Source: Pseudomonadota bacterium (GTDB lineage: Bacteria; Chloroflexota; UBA6077; JAJPHF01). From it: a stretch of 64,000 bases of DNA. Below are positions 1-7,435 of the stretch, one piece after another. Under the pieces are notes generated by a model. It had not been told where the DNA came from and did no database searches. It worked only from the letters and a program-made list of their open reading frames with translations. The stretch covers positions 69,333-133,332 of the forward strand of contig JAJPHF010000139.1 of NCBI GenBank assembly GCA_021325365.1, written 5' to 3'. Every line of letters starts with the position of its first letter. Positions within the stretch are counted from its first letter, which is position 1. The position numbers were made by a program, and so were the translations under genes.

Positions 1-2538
1 AAACCCGACGACGTGCTGCAACTGGGCAGCATGCGCTTTCGCTTCAAGTGCCCTCAGGCGGCGCCGCCGGCCGCGTTGGCCGGCGGCGAGGCCGATCCCT
101 CCGCATCGGCCACCCTGCACAGCCTCCCCCCCTTCAACCAGCTGCCGACGGAGCTGCTTGCCGCGCTGGCCGAGAACTGCGAGTGGATCACGGTCGACGC
201 GGGTGCGGACCTGATTCCGGACACGCGACGCGAGCTGCCGGCCGCGCTGTACATACTCGCCGAGGGCAAGGCGCACGTCGTCGGCACGGTAGGTGTCCGT
301 CACCAGCAAGCCTACGTCGTGGCCGAGCTGCGGCGGGGCGATCTCATCGGGGAGCGCGCGCTGATCACCGGCCGGCCGTACTCGCGCCGCGTGGTCGCCG
401 ATACCCCGCTTCGCGCGCTACGGATCACGCGGGCTGCGTATGCCGAGCGCTGGGCGACGAATCCCCGGCTCCGCGCCTTGTTCGAGGAGCAGCTGCCGCA
501 GCTCGCGCTCCGCCGCCAGCTCGAGCGCACGCTGCTCCTCCGCTGCTTGCCTGCGGACGTCGTGGACCGCTTGCTCCCCCGCCTGCACGCGGTCGCCTAC
601 GCGGCCGGCGACCAGCTCGCTCAGCGCGGCCAGCCGAATGATCGCTTCCTGCTCCTCGTCGCGGGCCGCGCGCGCGTCCAGGCCCTGCGGGGGGAGCGAG
701 AGGTCGCGCTGGGCCAGATCGGCGCGGGCGAATGTGTAGGCGAGGCGATCGCGGCCCCCGATGGCGTCTATTCTTCGACCGTCATCGCCGAGACGCCCGT
801 CGAGGCCTACAGCCTCTCCCGGGCGGACTTCGAGGCGGCGACCGCCGGGCACCCGGCGCGGACGGGCCTGCTCAGCGGCAGCCTGGAGTTGACCCCGCCC
901 AACCTTCTGCTCGAGAGCATCGCGCCCTTCAACGCGCTGCCACCCCAGCTCGTCACCCGGATCGCCACACACATGCGGTTGAAGCGATTCTATGCTGACG
1001 AAGTCGTTATCGAGCAGGACGATGTGGCGAGCGCGTTCTACATCGTCTTGAGCGGCACGGTGCAGGTCTCGTTTCACACCGCGTCCGGCGAAGAGAAAGT
1101 TATCACCACCCTGGGGCCCGGCCAACACTTCGGCGAAGCCGCCCTCCTCACCGGCGAAGGCCGCAATGCGCGCGTGCGCGCACTGGAGGATTGCCAGCTC
1201 TGGGCGCTCTACAAAGACGGGTTCGAAGAGGCCCTGGAGTATGGCCGAGCCTATCAGCTCGATGCCTACTTCGGCCAAGACCTCCGGATGCGCTCGCGCC
1301 CGCGCCGCCTCGCGGAGATCGAGATCGTTCGCCAGTCTGGCGGGGCCGACGCGGGTTACATCTTGCACCGGCCCAGCAGCAAGAGCTACCTGCGATTGTC
1401 CGAGCAGGGCATGTTCGTGTGGGGCCTCCTCGACGGCGACCACACGATCAATGACCTGTGCGTGGCCTACCTGGCCAAATACCACAACTTCGATCTCGAG
1501 CTGATCGCCAGCACCGTGGCGCAGCTGCAGGCGCTGGGATTCGTCGAGGTTCCGCCAGTGGACCTGCACCGAGGGGCGGTCGACCAGCGAGCGCCCGCCT
1601 GGCGCCGCGCCTTGACCACCGCCTTCCAGGTCCTGACCTGGCGGAAAGAATTCTCGCAAGCCGATGCCTGGTTCGACGCCCTGTACCGCCAGGGGGGGCG
1701 GGTCTTGTTCGCGCCGCTGGCGCTGGCGCTGCTCGGGCTTCTGGCCGTGGCCGGGCTGGCGGCCTTTGGCTACCTGTTGCTCGTGGAGCTGCGGGGCAGC
1801 CCGCCCGGGCGTGAGATGATGCAGGGGGCTGCCCTGGCGATCGTGCTGCTCGGCTTCCTGCTCATTACCGCGCTTCACGAAGTTGGGCACGGGCTGACCT
1901 GTAAGCACTATGGGCGTCGAGTCAACGGCGCGGGCCTGGGAATCGCCTATTTGTTTCCCTATGCCTTCGTGGGCACGACGGACATCTGGATGGCCGGCAA
2001 AGGGGCGCGCATGGCCGTGAGCGCCGCCGGCCCGTTCGTCAACCTGCTGACCGGCGCCGTCTGCGCCCTGGCGGCCCTGGCCGTGTCCGACGTCACGATC
2101 CGCGCTGCCCTGTTCAGCCTCGCCGGCATCTCCTATCTCCTGGTCATCAGCAACCTGCACCCCTTTATGGAGCTCGACGGGTACTACATCCTGGTCGACT
2201 GGCTAGAGATGCCGTCGCTTCGCAAGCGCGCGCTGCGGTTTCTCCGCCGTGACCTGTGGCGATGCTTGCGGGCGCGTCGCTTCGACCGCGAAGAGCGCAT
2301 CCTGGCCGCTTTCGGAGCCGCCGTCCTGCTGTTCACGGTGCCCATGGGGCTGGGGCTCGTGGTGTTCTTCCACGACCTGTTCGTGAATCACCTGAGCGCG
2401 CTGCTGTCCGTCGGCGGCAGCGAGCTGCTGGGGTGGGCCTGCGGCGCGCTCGTTCTGCTAGCGTTCCTGATCCCATTCGCCTTTGAGCTGGAGCTTATCT
2501 CGCCTCAGCCGTTGACGTTGCACGGGCGAACGCAATAG
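1..2538 (+). CDS. FHA / triple cNMP-binding / PqqD-like / M50 metalloprotease fusion (5' partial)
   Basis: The reading frame is open to the first base and starts inside what looks like the end of an FHA domain (DVLQLGSMRFRF), so the true start lies outside the window. Three cyclic-nucleotide-binding-like domains follow (about residues 45-165, 165-285 and 300-420 counted from base 13). Next is a PqqD-like winged segment (about 435-520), a domain that binds leader peptides in RiPP enzymes. The C-terminal third is a multi-pass membrane domain with the M50 zinc motif HEVGH (bases 1876-1890) and a downstream ELDGYY metal-ligand motif near base 2167. By analogy with peptide zinc metalloproteases in RiPP loci it may cut or help export a modified peptide; this is inference. 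It lies 24 bp upstream of the permease, probably in one operon. Confidence 0.85.
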   Translation, partial: KPDDVLQLGSMRFRFKCPQAAPPAALAGGEADPSASATLHSLPPFNQLPTELLAALAENCEWITVDAGADLIPDTRRELPAALYILAEGKAHVVGTVGVRHQQAYVVAELRRGDLIGERALITGRPYSRRVVADTPLRALRITRAAYAERWATNPRLRALFEEQLPQLALRRQLERTLLLRCLPADVVDRLLPRLHAVAYAAGDQLAQRGQPNDRFLLLVAGRARVQALRGEREVALGQIGAGECVGEAIAAPDGVYSSTVIAETPVEAYSLSRADFEAATAGHPARTGLLSGSLELTPPNLLLESIAPFNALPPQLVTRIATHMRLKRFYADEVVIEQDDVASAFYIVLSGTVQVSFHTASGEEKVITTLGPGQHFGEAALLTGEGRNARVRALEDCQLWALYKDGFEEALEYGRAYQLDAYFGQDLRMRSRPRRLAEIEIVRQSGGADAGYILHRPSSKSYLRLSEQGMFVWGLLDGDHTINDLCVAYLAKYHNFDLELIASTVAQLQALGFVEVPPVDLHRGAVDQRAPAWRRALTTAFQVLTWRKEFSQADAWFDALYRQGGRVLFAPLALALLGLLAVAGLAAFGYLLLVELRGSPPGREMMQGAALAIVLLGFLLITALHEVGHGLTCKHYGRRVNGAGLGIAYLFPYAFVGTTDIWMAGKGARMAVSAAGPFVNLLTGAVCALAALAVSDVTIRAALFSLAGISYLLVISNLHPFMELDGYYILVDWLEMPSLRKRALRFLRRDLWRCLRARRFDREERILAAFGAAVLLFTVPMGLGLVVFFHDLFVNHLSALLSVGGSELLGWACGALVLLAFLIPFAFELELISPQPLTLHGRTQ

Positions 2539-2562
2539 CCCTGCAAGCTATAGGATCCTGAA

Positions 2563-4929
2563 ATGCTGCTCAAGAAAGCCTGGCGCGACCTCTCCGCGCG
2601 CAAGCTGCGCACCCTACTGGTAGTGCTGAGCGTCGCCATCGGCGTGTTCGGGGTCAGCGCGATCAAGATCCTCGGCGACCAATTCGAGCGGGCCGCGCTC
2701 GAGCAATACGCTGCCTCGCGCCCCCCCGACCTCACGATGGACACCACTCCAGTGTCCACCGAGCAGACTGACAAGCTCGCCAGCCTGGACAACGTTCAGT
2801 CGGTCGAGCGGCGCATTGCCAGCACCGCGCGCTGGCAGCCCCCGAGCGGCGATCGGAAGGAGAGCATTGCCGTCCAGGGTGTCGGCGATTTTCACGCCGA
2901 CGCCACCCTCGACCGCGTGCGGGTGACCCGGGGCGCCCTGCCGAGCGCCGGGGAAGTGCTGTTCGAGAAGGGGTCACGCCAGAAGTACGGGCTGCAGATC
3001 GGTCAGGAAGTCACTCTGACCAGCGGCGACCGCGAGCAGACCTTCAAGATCTCGGGCTTCGGCGATAACCCAAACGTGATGAGCGCGGCAGCCGTGGGCT
3101 TCGCCTCCGTGTGGCTGAACCAGGACGATGCAGAGAACCTGCTCCAGCTGGGTGGCGCGAACCGCCTGCTGATCAAGATGAAGCGCCAAGACACGGCAGA
3201 CGTTCGTGCGGATACAGAGAAGCGTGTTCGCGAGTCCCTGGAAGGCGACGACGTCACGATAATCCGGAGCGACGTGCGCGACCCGGCGGTGGTGCCCGGC
3301 AAGGACACTCTAGACTCGCTGCGTACGCTGTTGCTGGTGTTCGCGATTCTGGGCGCTCTCACCAGCGGGCTGCTGGTCATCAATACCGTGTGTACGGTCA
3401 TACTCGAGCAGCGGCCACAGATCGGCTCCATGAAGGCCGTCGGCGGTACGATGGCGCAGGTCATGCGCATCTATCTGATGCTGGCACTGTTGTATGGCAT
3501 TTTGGGTACCGCGCTTGGCCTGGCGGCGGCGATCGGCTTCAATCTCTTAGCGAGCGGTCTCCGCGCCGCGGCGCTGGATGAAGCGCCGACGGCGCTCAGC
3601 GTCAGCGCCGGGGCCGTGGCGCTGGCTGTTGGCGTGGGCGTCGGCATCTGTCTCCTCGCGGCGCTGATTCCGAGCTGGCTCGGGTCGCGCGTCACCATCC
3701 GCGAGGCGATCGTATCGTACGGTCTCGCGTCGGACTTCGGCCGGACCCTGTGGGACCGCGCGATCGCGCGACTGACCATCCTGCCGCAGGCAGCGATTCT
3801 CGCCTCACGGAACCTGTTTCGGCAGACCAACCGCGCGCTGTTCACCATCCTCGGCCTGGCGGTAACGACCGCCCTCATCATCGCCGTGCTCGCCGCGCTC
3901 AGCTCGCTGTTCACGCGCCTGGAGGTGTCCAGCAAAGCCCTCAAGGCCGACCTGGGATTTGCCTTCGACGCGCCGGTCGAGGACGAGAAGGTCGATACCG
4001 CGCTCCAGGACACCACGGGCATCGACCGCCGCGAGCTGTGGATCGTCTCGTCGGCGAAGTCGGACGGCAAGGTCGTGTCCGTCACCGGCCTGCCCTGGAA
4101 CACGGACCTGTTCGATCGGAGCACGGTGCAGGGCGGCGGGCGGTGGTTCGGCGAGGATCGCGACGACGAGGTAGTGATCACGCAGCGGCTCGCCACGCGG
4201 CGCGGGCTGAAACTGCAGGATCGGATCGAGCTGCAGAGCGGCTCCCACCCGACGCAAGCGTGGACGATTGTCGGCATCGTCCCAGGCGCGGGAGCGGACG
4301 CGCTCGCGCCCGAAGGCGCCGTCTATGCGTCACGGGAGGCCGTGCGCAAGCTGCTCGATTTCCCCGATGGACGCGGCAACTATCTGTACGCGCGCCTGGT
4401 CGACCATAGGGACGCCCAGGTCGATGCGAAAGCGACCGCGATTTCGGACGCGCTGGCGAACGCCGAGCTGTCCAATACGCCAGTGAAGATGTATGAGCAA
4501 GAGGAGAACAACCAGCGCGCCTTCATGGTGTTCATCCTGGTGTTTCTCTTGATGATCCTGATCGTGTCGGTAGTTGGCGCGCTAGGGCTGTTCAGCACCC
4601 TCACCATGAACGTGCTAGAGCGGCGGCGGGAGATCGGCGTGATGCGCTCGGTTGGCGCTTCGACGGGCACGATCCTCTGGACCTTCCTGTTGGAGGGCTT
4701 GCTCCTGGGGATGGTCGGCTGGGGCCTGGGCGTCGTATTGGGCGGGCCGGCAGGCCGGTTGTTGGTCGACTTCCTGAGCGACAAGCTGTTTGCCATGGAG
4801 TATGCCGCGGTGCCAGCGAGCGCCCTGGTGACGCTGATCGGCATCCTGGGCGTGGCTTTCGTGGCCAGTATCGGCCCGGCGATGGTCGCGGCCCGGATGA
4901 AGATCGCGGAAATCCTTCGCTACGCCTGA
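2563..4929 (+). CDS. FtsX/MacB-type ABC transporter permease
   Basis: This 788-residue membrane protein has the usual duplicated FtsX layout. An N-terminal transmembrane helix (about residues 15-35) precedes a large extracytoplasmic MacB-like domain, then a first FtsX domain (about 250-385). A second extracytoplasmic domain (about 430-640) is followed by a C-terminal FtsX domain (about 645-788). The sequence VMRSVGA near residue 690 is typical of the cytoplasmic coupling region. It carries no ATPase of its own; the likely partner is the FHA-ABC protein at 7436. Such permeases export peptides or lipoproteins or act as mechanotransmitters. Placement beside the RiPP precursor and the M50 fusion suggests peptide export. 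The ATG start has a weak AGGA upstream. Confidence 0.9.
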   Translation: MLLKKAWRDLSARKLRTLLVVLSVAIGVFGVSAIKILGDQFERAALEQYAASRPPDLTMDTTPVSTEQTDKLASLDNVQSVERRIASTARWQPPSGDRKESIAVQGVGDFHADATLDRVRVTRGALPSAGEVLFEKGSRQKYGLQIGQEVTLTSGDREQTFKISGFGDNPNVMSAAAVGFASVWLNQDDAENLLQLGGANRLLIKMKRQDTADVRADTEKRVRESLEGDDVTIIRSDVRDPAVVPGKDTLDSLRTLLLVFAILGALTSGLLVINTVCTVILEQRPQIGSMKAVGGTMAQVMRIYLMLALLYGILGTALGLAAAIGFNLLASGLRAAALDEAPTALSVSAGAVALAVGVGVGICLLAALIPSWLGSRVTIREAIVSYGLASDFGRTLWDRAIARLTILPQAAILASRNLFRQTNRALFTILGLAVTTALIIAVLAALSSLFTRLEVSSKALKADLGFAFDAPVEDEKVDTALQDTTGIDRRELWIVSSAKSDGKVVSVTGLPWNTDLFDRSTVQGGGRWFGEDRDDEVVITQRLATRRGLKLQDRIELQSGSHPTQAWTIVGIVPGAGADALAPEGAVYASREAVRKLLDFPDGRGNYLYARLVDHRDAQVDAKATAISDALANAELSNTPVKMYEQEENNQRAFMVFILVFLLMILIVSVVGALGLFSTLTMNVLERRREIGVMRSVGASTGTILWTFLLEGLLLGMVGWGLGVVLGGPAGRLLVDFLSDKLFAMEYAAVPASALVTLIGILGVAFVASIGPAMVAARMKIAEILRYA

Positions 4930-5119
4930 GTCCTCGGCAGCCGGCGGCCACGCTGCCCAGCCGCATCGGCCCCACCGCCGCGAGCACAGCCCAGGCTCTT
5001 GCGCCTCAGCCGCCGTGCCGCGACCCAGCCCCAGCATCCGAAGCCCACGCTTTAGCGCCTCTCCGCCGGCCGGTCCGCTTTGGATTGGCCCAACGGTCGG
5101 CCTTGACTAGTCATTCTAC

Positions 5120-5148
5120 TTGACGGCTGATAAGGGAGTGCTTACAAT
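5120..5148 (+). promoter_or_regulatory. Sigma-70-like promoter upstream of the RiPP precursor
   Basis: The -35 box TTGACG (5120-5125) and -10 box TACAAT (5143-5148) are separated by exactly 17 bp. This is an unusually good match to the consensus for this GC-rich window. Transcription would start near 5155 and give a leader of about 440 nt before the precursor start codon. Confidence 0.65.
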
Positions 5149-5154
5149 GCGCCA

Positions 5155-5428
5155 AGCCAACCACTAGGCGGTCGCAAGTGGTCCTGCGAAACAGGATGAG
5201 AGAGGTGGAGCCAGTTAGCGATCTTATCGCGTGAAATGCTAGCACGTTAATACCCGTCGGCCAAAGCACGGTGATTCTGTTATCCATTGCGACACGATGA
5301 TGCACCGTACAGCTACTCCTGAGGCGCGGCTGGACGCGGGAGTCTTGCCTCCACTGGGGCTCCTGTCAGTACATGCGCGCGACCGCCCTCGCCCCGCCCC
5401 CTTCCCCTCGTCCAAGCGGGGACTTTTT
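5155..5428 (+). ncRNA. Candidate leader RNA or small RNA between promoter and terminator
   Basis: A transcript from the 5120-5148 promoter to the 5403-5428 terminator would be about 275 nt. It contains short stems TCCTG/CAGGA (5182-5196) and GCGAT/ATCGC (5218-5230). It matches no riboswitch class that I recognise. It could be an independent small RNA or an attenuation leader that controls read-through into the precursor gene. The boundaries are inferred from the two flanking signals only. Confidence 0.35.
5403..5428 (+). terminator. Intrinsic terminator or attenuator
   Basis: The stem TCCCC/GGGGA (5403-5407 with 5418-5422) encloses a 10-nt loop and is followed by CTTTTT (5423-5428). It sits about 170 bp before the precursor start, so it could limit transcription into the RiPP genes. 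Confidence 0.5.
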
Positions 5429-5596
5429 GAGAGGAGGATGCATCAAGAAGAGGCATAACCCGCAGTACCCCTCGTCAAAAAATCCTGCCCTATGCTACGC
5501 TGGCGACGTGACGGACCGCCGACGAGACAAGTGAATATCTCGGCGGCAGCGGGTCCGGGAAGCCGGAGTGTATCGGACTCGATAGGAGGGAACGAT

Positions 5597-5890
5597 ATGG
5601 CAACCCAACCCACCGAGCAGCAGGTCCAGGAAATGGTCCCCCAGCGCGAGCTGTCGCCTGGTTTCCAGGCGATGATCGGCCGGATGATTGCCGACCCCGA
5701 GTTCCGGAAGCAGTTGGCGGCAGACCCCGAGGGTGCGCTCAAGAACGCCAACATCCAGCTGAGCCCGGAGGAGATGCAGCGCTTCCGGACGATGAAGCCG
5801 GAGGATCGCGCGAAGCTCACCCAGGAGCTGGACGCCCGCGACTCCAAGTCGTGGTGGATCGTCATCTGGCGCTGGTTCTCGTGGTGGTAG
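5597..5890 (+). CDS. Trp-rich RiPP precursor peptide
   Basis: This gene encodes 97 residues and starts at an ATG 7 nt after a perfect AGGAGG. The leader (about residues 1-80) is charged and helical, with a segment ADPEFRKQLAADPEGAL followed by LSPEEMQRF. That resembles helical Nif11/NHLP-like RiPP leaders. It contains no Trp or Cys. The C-terminus ends DSKSWWIVIWRWFSWW, with Trp at 86, 87, 91, 93, 96 and 97. No Cys is present, so lanthionines or sactionine bridges are impossible. The likely modifications are C-C or C-N crosslinks at Trp or C-methylation by the two radical SAM enzymes at 5884 and 11481. The precursor role is inferred from its size, composition and neighbours. The exact family is not certain. 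Confidence 0.85.
   Translation: MATQPTEQQVQEMVPQRELSPGFQAMIGRMIADPEFRKQLAADPEGALKNANIQLSPEEMQRFRTMKPEDRAKLTQELDARDSKSWWIVIWRWFSWW
5843..5887 (+). other. Predicted core region of the RiPP precursor
   Basis: The last 15 codons read SKSWWIVIWRWFSWW. The abrupt change from a charged, Trp-free leader to aromatic and hydrophobic residues marks the probable core. The leader cleavage site is not visible; the R81-D82 neighbourhood is a guess. Confidence 0.55.
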
Positions 5891-7410
5891 GCGTTCGTTT
5901 GGGGGCGGCCGCCGATTCGGCCGCCCCCACTCCCACCGCCGGCTGGCGCGCGGCCGAGGTCCACCTGATCGAAGACGGTGGCCTGCTCGCCCTGGCCGTC
6001 CGCCACAGCCGTCTCTACGCTCTGCAGCCGGTGGAGGCGGCGGTGCTGCGTCTGCCGCCGCCCATCGGCGTCTCGACGGCCCAGGAGCGCCTGGCGTCGC
6101 AATTCGACCGGGCAACCGTCGCCGCGGCCTGTGCGTCGTTGCTGGACCGGGGCCTGTTGCTTCCGCAGGACGCGCCCGAAGCGGAGCCATTGCCGCGCGG
6201 GCCGCTTACGCGCCTCGAGCTGGGCGTGGCCGAGGACTGCAACCTGCGGTGTCCCTATTGTTTCGTGTCGCAGGGAAGTTTTGGCGGCACGCGACGCCTC
6301 ATGCCGTGGCCCGTCGCCCAGCGAGCCGTCGAGCTGCTGTTTGCGGAGAGCGGCCCCGCGCCCCTGCTCCAGATCGGGTTCTACGGCGGCGAGCCGCTGC
6401 TCAACACCGCGGTGGTGCGGCAGGTTATCACCGAGGCCACGGCGCGCGCCGAGCAGGCTGGCAAGCAGGTCGGCTTCGACTTGATCACGAACGGCACGCG
6501 CCTCACGGCCGATCTGGTCGCCTTCCTGCGGGCGCACCGCGTGGCCGTGCAGGTGTCCCTGGATGGCCCAGCCGCCACGAACGACGCCATCCGGCCCAAT
6601 CTCGGGGGGCGGGGCTCGTACCGGCAAGCGACCGCGCCGCTGCGCTTCTTCGCGGGCTACCCGGCGTTACAAGCCCGAGCCACGCTGACGCGCGCGAATC
6701 CCGCCGCGGACGATATCGTCGAGCATCTGCTGGGCCTCGACCTACCAAGCGTGGTGGCGCGGCCCGTGGTTGGCGCCGAGGGCGACCTGGGGCTCGACGA
6801 GGCCGCCGCGCGCCGCATCGTCGCGGGCTACGGACGGTTGGCGGAGCGCTGCCTGGCGGCGGCGAGCGACGCGGAGGCGGCACGGCGCAGCGCGCCCTTC
6901 CTGGGGTACTTCGGCAAGCTGATGGAGGGGCGGCCCCGGCGCGTGCCGTGCCAGCAGGAGGCCTGGACGGTTGCGTGCGCCGCCGACGGGGCGCTATATC
7001 CCTGCAAGGACATGGCGGCCAAGCCGCAATACCAGATCGGCACCGTCTGGAGCGGCATCGACTGGGCCAAGGCCTATGACGACGCGCGCGGCAAACTGCT
7101 CTGCCAGCAGCAGGCGCCCAAGAAAGCGGAGTGCAAGACGTGCTGGGCCCGCGAGCTGTGCCAAATCAGTTGCATGCACGTCACGGTGGAGCCGAAGGGG
7201 GCAGACCAGGACGAGGCCCCCCAGTACAGCGGCTGGGAGTGTTGGACCAGCTTGCGGGTGATCGAGATCGCGCTGGCCCTATTCCAGCGCCTGCGCCAGG
7301 AGCGGCCCGCCGTGTTCTGGGCGCTGCTCGGCGGGTACCAGGGGAGCGAGTCGCCTGCGATGGCTACCCTGCTGGCGCACCCTTCGTGCGCCCCGCCCGT
7401 CGAAGCTTAG
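5884..7410 (+). CDS. Radical SAM/SPASM peptide maturase
   Basis: The frame opens inside the precursor gene (GTG at 5851). More likely starts are GTG at 5881 or 5884, overlapping the precursor stop, which suggests translational coupling. The first ~100 residues form a small winged-helix, PqqD-like segment that may bind the leader. The radical SAM motif CNLRCPYC follows (Cx3Cx2C, bases 6239-6262), then YGGEPLL and TNGT elements of the TIM barrel. A Cys-rich C-terminal SPASM domain (C-x-PCKDM near 7003 and a CKTC...C...C cluster at 7132-7180) would hold auxiliary Fe-S clusters. Related SPASM enzymes make thioether, ether or C-C crosslinks in peptides. Since the precursor has no Cys, carbon-carbon or carbon-nitrogen crosslinking of Trp is the best guess. 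Confidence 0.85.
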   Translation: MVGVRLGAAADSAAPTPTAGWRAAEVHLIEDGGLLALAVRHSRLYALQPVEAAVLRLPPPIGVSTAQERLASQFDRATVAAACASLLDRGLLLPQDAPEAEPLPRGPLTRLELGVAEDCNLRCPYCFVSQGSFGGTRRLMPWPVAQRAVELLFAESGPAPLLQIGFYGGEPLLNTAVVRQVITEATARAEQAGKQVGFDLITNGTRLTADLVAFLRAHRVAVQVSLDGPAATNDAIRPNLGGRGSYRQATAPLRFFAGYPALQARATLTRANPAADDIVEHLLGLDLPSVVARPVVGAEGDLGLDEAAARRIVAGYGRLAERCLAAASDAEAARRSAPFLGYFGKLMEGRPRRVPCQQEAWTVACAADGALYPCKDMAAKPQYQIGTVWSGIDWAKAYDDARGKLLCQQQAPKKAECKTCWARELCQISCMHVTVEPKGADQDEAPQYSGWECWTSLRVIEIALALFQRLRQERPAVFWALLGGYQGSESPAMATLLAHPSCAPPVEA

Positions 7411-7435
7411 CGGTAAGACTTTGGACGAGGTAGCG

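Larger units (their letters stand above)
4930..5596. other. 667-bp intergenic region ahead of the RiPP precursor
   Basis: No convincing protein gene is present. The first 170 bp are GC-rich with nothing recognisable. From about 5100 the base composition drops and a near-consensus sigma-70 promoter (5120-5148), small hairpins (5182-5196 and 5218-5230) and an intrinsic-terminator-like structure (5403-5428) appear in order on the plus strand. The last 160 bp lead to a strong AGGAGG ribosome site at 5584-5589. Confidence 0.6.

Noticed and set aside
418..2160. Long minus-strand ORF (580 codons) under the M50 fusion
   Set aside because: It is antisense to a gene with clear domains and shows only low-complexity Gln/Arg/Gly-rich sequence typical of GC-rich shadows.
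13..2538. GTG at 13 as true start of the first gene
   Set aside because: The frame is open to base 1 and the residues KPDDVLQLGSMRFRF fit the end of an FHA domain, so the gene most likely begins upstream of the window.
5161..5260. SAM or TPP riboswitch in the precursor leader
   Set aside because: AGAGAGGTGGAG recalls part of a SAM-I element, but the conserved core segments and pairings could not be found.
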